A stretch of 9,947 nt of DNA, taken from positions 1 to 9,947 of the forward strand of contig JARXAU010000029.1 in NCBI GenBank assembly GCA_029865675.1, given 5' to 3'. Below, piece after piece: positions 6,014 through 9,947 of the stretch. Within the stretch, counting starts at the first letter, position 1. Each line of letters opens with the position of its first letter. The position numbers and the translations under genes were made by a program. Source of the stretch: Rhodoferax sp. Its GTDB lineage: Bacteria > Pseudomonadota > Gammaproteobacteria > Burkholderiales > Burkholderiaceae_C. The notes beneath the pieces are model-generated. The model saw only the letters and a program-made list of their open reading frames with translations, was not told the DNA's origin and made no database searches.

Positions 6014-7986
6014 CAGTTGTTTGGTGCAGGAGGTGTTGCGAGCTTGCTTTGCACTACGACGGGGATGCGTCCCTTAATCAGCTCTCCTCGATTGAAAAAA
6101 CCGACGTAGTGCAAATCCTGAATCTGGGGCAGCAGGCCACGGGGGAAAATTTCCACAGTTTTCTCAGAGACCGACTCAGACTGATTGGCACTGAACTCCA
6201 AGCCAACGTCCTCCGTTTTAGACCCCATGCCAGACGATTGGCTTTTAACAATGATCGACGTCTCTCCGAGCTTGTCGATGATCAAGTCCATCGTGTCTGG
6301 GTCCTGAGTCGCACCGACAATGAGGTTGTTCATGTTGCCGATGAACGTTCTGGCACGGGCAGTATTGCCGCCGAATTTGTCCACCAGGTCTGAGAAAGTC
6401 TGCCCCATAGCCCAGATAAAAAATCCTGCACCTCGGCCCTTATTGGCTTGCTGGATCATCGGCTCGCAAGCCGCATCGCGCCATTCGTCAACCACCACAT
6501 GCACTCGCCGCGGCTGAGAACCATCGTCTTTTGATCCTACGCCGTGGTTATATATTTCTGCGGCCACACTCGAAAGCTCAGCGAGTGCCATCGTCGACAT
6601 CGCCTTTCCGACCGACTCATCGGCCAGGGTGTCGGTTCCCATGTAGAAGATGTGCTTTCCCTGTACCAACCGCTTGCCATCCATGATGGGCCGCACATCA
6701 TGGATGTCTTCATAGTCTGGCGATAAGAGAGAGCGTAAATCGTCAGTAGTCAATTTGGTGAGCAAGGGAGTGATGCTCACAATCATCTTGCCGAACCACT
6801 CTTTGTTTGCCTCCAATATGGCCACCAGACCTCGAATTTCCTCGGGCTTTGCAGGCAGACCGGCAACTGTTGACTCTTCCTGGGTTTCGGGAACCTTAGA
6901 CTGGAAGACTTTGATCATGGCGCTGAGTTCGGGCGAATTTGTCTCCACCGTGTTTTTGTTGACCGGCCGCTTGCCTCCTGCCGAATTCGCAGCGTTCATC
7001 TCTTTTTCAATGGACTCAAGCAACTCTGGACAATCCTCTTTGAAGAACTTCGTAAGCACTTGCTCTGTAAGCTTCTCCACGGAGGCTCGCGACTCCATCG
7101 ACGTTTTTAAGTTGTAGAGACTCACCCGGCGTCCGATGTACTTCATGCCGTTCGTGATGCGATGGACTGCCATCCAGCAGAATTCCTTGAAATTGTCGGT
7201 TTCTTGAGAACCCAGCACCATCGTAATTCTTGATGCAACCTGGGAAACCTGGTCCCAATTCTTGACGAGATCCAAGCGACAAGATTGTGAGGCGAATGCC
7301 GGATGGAGCATAAGAAACCGCTCTGGGTTTCCAGAGAGAATTGCAGCTTGGCGGCAGATCTCTCGAAGCTCCCGGTCCCCCTTGGGGTCGATAACAATCA
7401 CGCAGTCGCCACGCAATGCCAGCTGAAAAATAATCAAACCGGCCAAGCGCGTTTTGATCGCGCCAGTCGTTGCAATGATGGCGCAATGCCCTTTCAAGGA
7501 CTCAATCGGGAGAAGAATTGCGGCTTCCTTCATGTCCAGCCCGTGCACCCAGGGCAGGCCCTTGGCGGTACGGGGGTCCTTGGTTTTACCCATCATCTTG
7601 AGCCACCAGTACGGAGCGTACACCTCGTCGAGGTCGCGTTTCATAATTTCGTAAGCCCGCTGGGTATGGCGCGGTTCCCACCGGTAGCCCCAGCCCAGCC
7701 AGAGGTTATCCCCGAATTTCGGCATCGCTTTTTTCAGGGCATCAGTGTCCATCACTACCACCTCCTTGCCTGACAACGCCAGCTTGTAGGTCAGCATCCG
7801 TTGAGCGCTCACCAGCCGCCATACAGCCATGGCAATCGCGAGCCCAGCGGAAGCAAGCAGTGTTCCGGCGGGGGCGTGCACCAGAATCGCACAGATGAGC
7901 ATCCACAGAGCCGCGAAAGCCCACACTGCTGCAGCTCTGGCCTCATATGGGGCCCGAAGAAGTTGCTCAAAGCGGCGTTCTGCCAT
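6013..7986 (-). CDS. traD: TraD-like type IV coupling ATPase with degenerate Walker A
   Basis: Coupling proteins are inner-membrane hexameric ATPases that hand the relaxase-DNA complex to the secretion channel. The 657 residues begin with two hydrophobic helices (about 20-37 and 42-60), giving the usual N-terminal anchor. The nucleotide-binding core follows: a P-loop region at 172-179, VIVIDPKGD at 196-204, Walker B VHVVVDE at 495-501, GQT at 528-530 and a TraG/TraD C-terminal-like stretch around 548-565. The P-loop reads ATTGAIKT instead of GxxxxGK[ST]; Lys178 and Thr179 remain but both glycines are replaced. The DNA at this site was translated by hand and the frame is intact. The region 290-420 is a larger, mostly charged insertion. 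The start is immediately after the TraI_2-type gene's stop, with GGAG six bases upstream. Length and architecture fit the TraD of MobH systems better than TraG of Trb systems. The exact subfamily is an inference. Confidence 0.85.
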   Translation of the reverse strand: MAERRFEQLLRAPYEARAAAVWAFAALWMLICAILVHAPAGTLLASAGLAIAMAVWRLVSAQRMLTYKLALSGKEVVVMDTDALKKAMPKFGDNLWLGWGYRWEPRHTQRAYEIMKRDLDEVYAPYWWLKMMGKTKDPRTAKGLPWVHGLDMKEAAILLPIESLKGHCAIIATTGAIKTRLAGLIIFQLALRGDCVIVIDPKGDRELREICRQAAILSGNPERFLMLHPAFASQSCRLDLVKNWDQVSQVASRITMVLGSQETDNFKEFCWMAVHRITNGMKYIGRRVSLYNLKTSMESRASVEKLTEQVLTKFFKEDCPELLESIEKEMNAANSAGGKRPVNKNTVETNSPELSAMIKVFQSKVPETQEESTVAGLPAKPEEIRGLVAILEANKEWFGKMIVSITPLLTKLTTDDLRSLLSPDYEDIHDVRPIMDGKRLVQGKHIFYMGTDTLADESVGKAMSTMALAELSSVAAEIYNHGVGSKDDGSQPRRVHVVVDEWRDAACEPMIQQANKGRGAGFFIWAMGQTFSDLVDKFGGNTARARTFIGNMNNLIVGATQDPDTMDLIIDKLGETSIIVKSQSSGMGSKTEDVGLEFSANQSESVSEKTVEIFPRGLLPQIQDLHYVGFFNRGELIKGRIPVVVQSKLATPPAPNN

Positions 7987-9903
7987 TTAGAACTCCAACT
8001 TTTTACACCCATAGCGGGAAACAATGATTGCGTCCTTGGGTCTAGACCCCTCCGGTATCGCCACCTTATGGACTTTCAACCCTGGTCTGTCTGCAGGCGA
8101 ATAAATCAGACCAGCAGCGGCCATTTCATTGACAAAATCTGGAATGTTTCGCACCAGCGTGGACAGGAAATCGAGGGAGATCGCAGCACCGGCATCCGTC
8201 ATGCGCATGTTCGGACTGTCCGTGCCTCTTGCCCGCCAGGCCTTGATCACCTTACCGAGCAATTCAACTGCGAGGGAGTTTCTTATTTCCGATCGGATCT
8301 CCCCCGGAACAAGATCGCTGAATTTGACCTCATTCGCCTCCCTGAGCAAGGACGTGTTTACTGGGGTCAAAGGTGCGCTCTTGCGCTTAGACGGAATTGA
8401 TGGTTCGTCTCGGGTTTCGGATCGACCCCTTTCCGGTCCCGCAGCGTTATCAATAGTTTTAGTCTCATCCTCCTCGCTGTCTGAAATCGGATAGGACTGA
8501 TCGTGTGGCGTATGCCCGTCTGACTCTGACTTTGAATCTACATTGATTGCAGGAATGACCGTCGATAAATCCTGGCTTTCACTTCTTGCGGGTTTGACCG
8601 CTTGAAGGTTGCCTGCAACCCTTGCTTCTGCCTTGGCCAGCGGGTCGCGGTCAAGAACAACTGACAACCGTTTTGGCGAGTCTGCGAGGTATTGTGTCGG
8701 CTCGTAGCCATCAAGTACCAGCCCGGGCTTTTTCAACTTATAGGCCAAGTGGATTGCGCCTTGCCTGTCGATCACTTCGGCTAATCCGAGGTCATTACCA
8801 GCCGTGCTCTCCACAATCCCATCTTGCCGAAGTACATCGGCCAACGAGGCTACGGATGAAGGCCACCCATCCCTACCGTCACGAGCGCCTTGCTGGATGA
8901 TGGCATCACCTGCCCCAGGCCAAACCAAATAGACGCCAGTCGCATCTACCACCAGAGGCCCTTCATTGGGCTTCCAATTGCCACTGGCAACAAGCGCGCG
9001 CATAGCATCGACAAGATGGGGACTTAAATGGGTCCCGATTACCAGTCGACCGTAGGCCTGTGGTCTCCGTAACTCTTCTCTCTCGATGACCTTCGTCCAC
9101 ATTGTCGTCACAACTTCTTCTGCTATCCGCGGTGCACCGTACCCGGAAACCAGTGCAAAGAGGGCCTTCACCATTTCGGGTGAGCCCTCTTCGAGCCAAC
9201 CTAGATTTTCAGCGCCGGCAATGGTCTGCACGATGGCCGCCGAGTAGGGTGCGGGCCCAAGTAACTTCTTTGTGTCGATCTGTGCATCATCTGGCCAGTT
9301 CACGTAGATTCGCTCGGCGCCTGTTTCATGCATCCAGGCAGAAAGTTCGGATTGGTACTTTGGCCAAGTTCTTCCGGCACGTGTGGTGATTACCATCCGC
9401 GACATCGGAATGCCTATCGGGTACAACAATCCAGCAAGGAAGCAGACATAGCGCCAGCGCGGCTCAAGGCGTTGGCGCACCTCCACAGTCTCTGCGCCAG
9501 TGAAGATTCGTCCGTCGGAGGCTTGGAAGCAAAAAAAAGACATCTCCAGGGCTGCTCGCAAAAGACCTGCCTCTCCAGCAAAAACCGAGGTCGCGGACCC
9601 CGGGAGCACGTTCACGTGCCCGGTCAATCGCTTAATCGGCCCAAGATAGCGTGTATCAAACTGATCTGGATCGCACGCTGCATGAAGGCGAAGTCGGCTG
9701 AGCTGCACTTTGCTACTTTCCAACAAGTGCTCCGTGCTGCGTGCCGCAAGACCGGGGTCATCGGGCGGGTAAATGGCCGCAGGACGGTCCAGACTAGGGT
9801 CCGTACTGGTCTTGTTATTCTTTTCAGGAACAGCCTTGGGGTCGGAGTTACCCCTGTTGAACAGAAATGAAATCCATTTGCGCTTCATGGGAAAAATTGT
9901 CAT
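7987..9903 (-). CDS. TraI_2 domain protein, MobH relaxase-like, lacking the HD metal-site residues
   Basis: Family role: TraI_2 proteins of the MobH class process the transfer origin in conjugation. Residues 80-200 show the TraI_2 layout: an LPGS segment at 100-103, AGLLRAALE at 112-120, LEPRWRY at 147-152, AGLLYPIG at 157-164 and a Trp-Pro then Leu-x-x-Trp stretch at 180-190. MobH relaxases normally carry histidines around the GLL segment and an LLHDIGK motif; here these read SVFAGEAGLLRAA and LLYPIGI, so the metal ligands are missing. Residues about 435-515 are a polar, acidic, probably disordered linker. The 520-638 region may be a winged-helix-like tail. The first ATG is used; MKRKW at residue 6 is an alternative. 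Neither has a good ribosome binding site, and the frame stays open to the window edge, so a longer N-terminus is possible. The stop abuts the coupling ATPase start (TAAATG). Family placement is fairly sure; relaxase activity is not. Confidence 0.75.
   Translation of the reverse strand: MTIFPMKRKWISFLFNRGNSDPKAVPEKNNKTSTDPSLDRPAAIYPPDDPGLAARSTEHLLESSKVQLSRLRLHAACDPDQFDTRYLGPIKRLTGHVNVLPGSATSVFAGEAGLLRAALEMSFFCFQASDGRIFTGAETVEVRQRLEPRWRYVCFLAGLLYPIGIPMSRMVITTRAGRTWPKYQSELSAWMHETGAERIYVNWPDDAQIDTKKLLGPAPYSAAIVQTIAGAENLGWLEEGSPEMVKALFALVSGYGAPRIAEEVVTTMWTKVIEREELRRPQAYGRLVIGTHLSPHLVDAMRALVASGNWKPNEGPLVVDATGVYLVWPGAGDAIIQQGARDGRDGWPSSVASLADVLRQDGIVESTAGNDLGLAEVIDRQGAIHLAYKLKKPGLVLDGYEPTQYLADSPKRLSVVLDRDPLAKAEARVAGNLQAVKPARSESQDLSTVIPAINVDSKSESDGHTPHDQSYPISDSEEDETKTIDNAAGPERGRSETRDEPSIPSKRKSAPLTPVNTSLLREANEVKFSDLVPGEIRSEIRNSLAVELLGKVIKAWRARGTDSPNMRMTDAGAAISLDFLSTLVRNIPDFVNEMAAAGLIYSPADRPGLKVHKVAIPEGSRPKDAIIVSRYGCKKLEF
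7993..7996 (-). promoter_or_regulatory. Ribosome binding site of the coupling ATPase gene
   Basis: GGAG on the minus strand lies six bases before the ATG at 7986, inside the last codons of the TraI_2-type gene. It fixes the start of the coupling ATPase and supports joint translation of the two genes. Confidence 0.6.
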
Positions 9904-9947
9904 CCCATCTGGCGATGTCAGGGACTGTTCTACGTATGTCTTTTCAT

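Noticed and set aside
7016..7486. Minus-strand open frame of about 156 codons in another frame of the coupling ATPase gene.
   Set aside because: The composition is unlike a protein, with many Arg, Ser and Gly residues and no motif. The overlapping frame carries the Walker region and continuous TraD-like sequence.
7303..7773. Plus-strand open frame of about 156 codons opposite the coupling ATPase gene.
   Set aside because: It lies wholly within a well-supported gene, has no recognisable motif and no ribosome binding site was evident. Long antisense frames are common opposite conserved coding sequence. The same reasoning removes the other plus-strand open frames in the window.
1..9947. Looked for CRISPR repeats, insertion-sequence ends, tRNA genes, attachment sites and an origin of transfer.
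   Set aside because: No spaced direct repeats, terminal inverted repeats with a transposase, cloverleaf-like stretches or iteron clusters were seen by eye. Almost all of the window is accounted for by transfer genes.

Overview
The window is a fragment of a conjugative transfer region from a proteobacterial mobile element (a plasmid or an integrative conjugative element). All nine supported genes lie on the minus strand, so transcription runs from the high-coordinate edge towards position 1. They are packed almost without gaps, which suggests one long operon, possibly two. No integrase, attachment site, origin, tRNA, rRNA, CRISPR array or insertion sequence was seen. Gene order, predicted product types and a GC content that looks slightly above half suggest a beta- or gammaproteobacterial host, with Burkholderiales a reasonable guess. 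The sequence alone does not prove the host.

Upstream half (about 9903 to 4758, read downwards): DNA-processing and coupling genes. First is a 638-residue TraI_2-type protein (the MobH relaxase family). Directly joined to it is a TraD-like type IV coupling ATPase. Then come an unrecognised soluble protein of 206 residues and a four-helix membrane protein resembling DUF4400 proteins of MobH-type conjugative elements. The junctions are TAAATG, TGATG and ATGA, which implies translational coupling.

Downstream half (about 4641 to 1): a P-type (Trb, VirB-like) mating-pair-formation set in the order trbB, trbC, trbD, trbE, trbJ, as in Ti-plasmid trb and Tn4371-like elements. These encode the VirB11-type ATPase, the pilin precursor, the VirB3-like inner-membrane protein, the VirB4-type ATPase and a VirB5-like secreted pilus component. 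The last is cut by the left edge of the window; the remaining trb genes (trbL, F, G, I) would be expected beyond it.

The inferred joint job is to process element DNA, dock it through the coupling ATPase and send it through a Trb channel and pilus. Two things stand out. The TraI_2-type protein lacks the histidines and the HD pair expected at the metal site of MobH relaxases. The neighbouring coupling ATPase has a Walker A motif in which both defining glycines are replaced. Both reading frames are intact, so these look like real lineage features rather than decay. Together with the MobH-side plus Trb-side pairing and the unrecognised gene, they are the most interesting content here.
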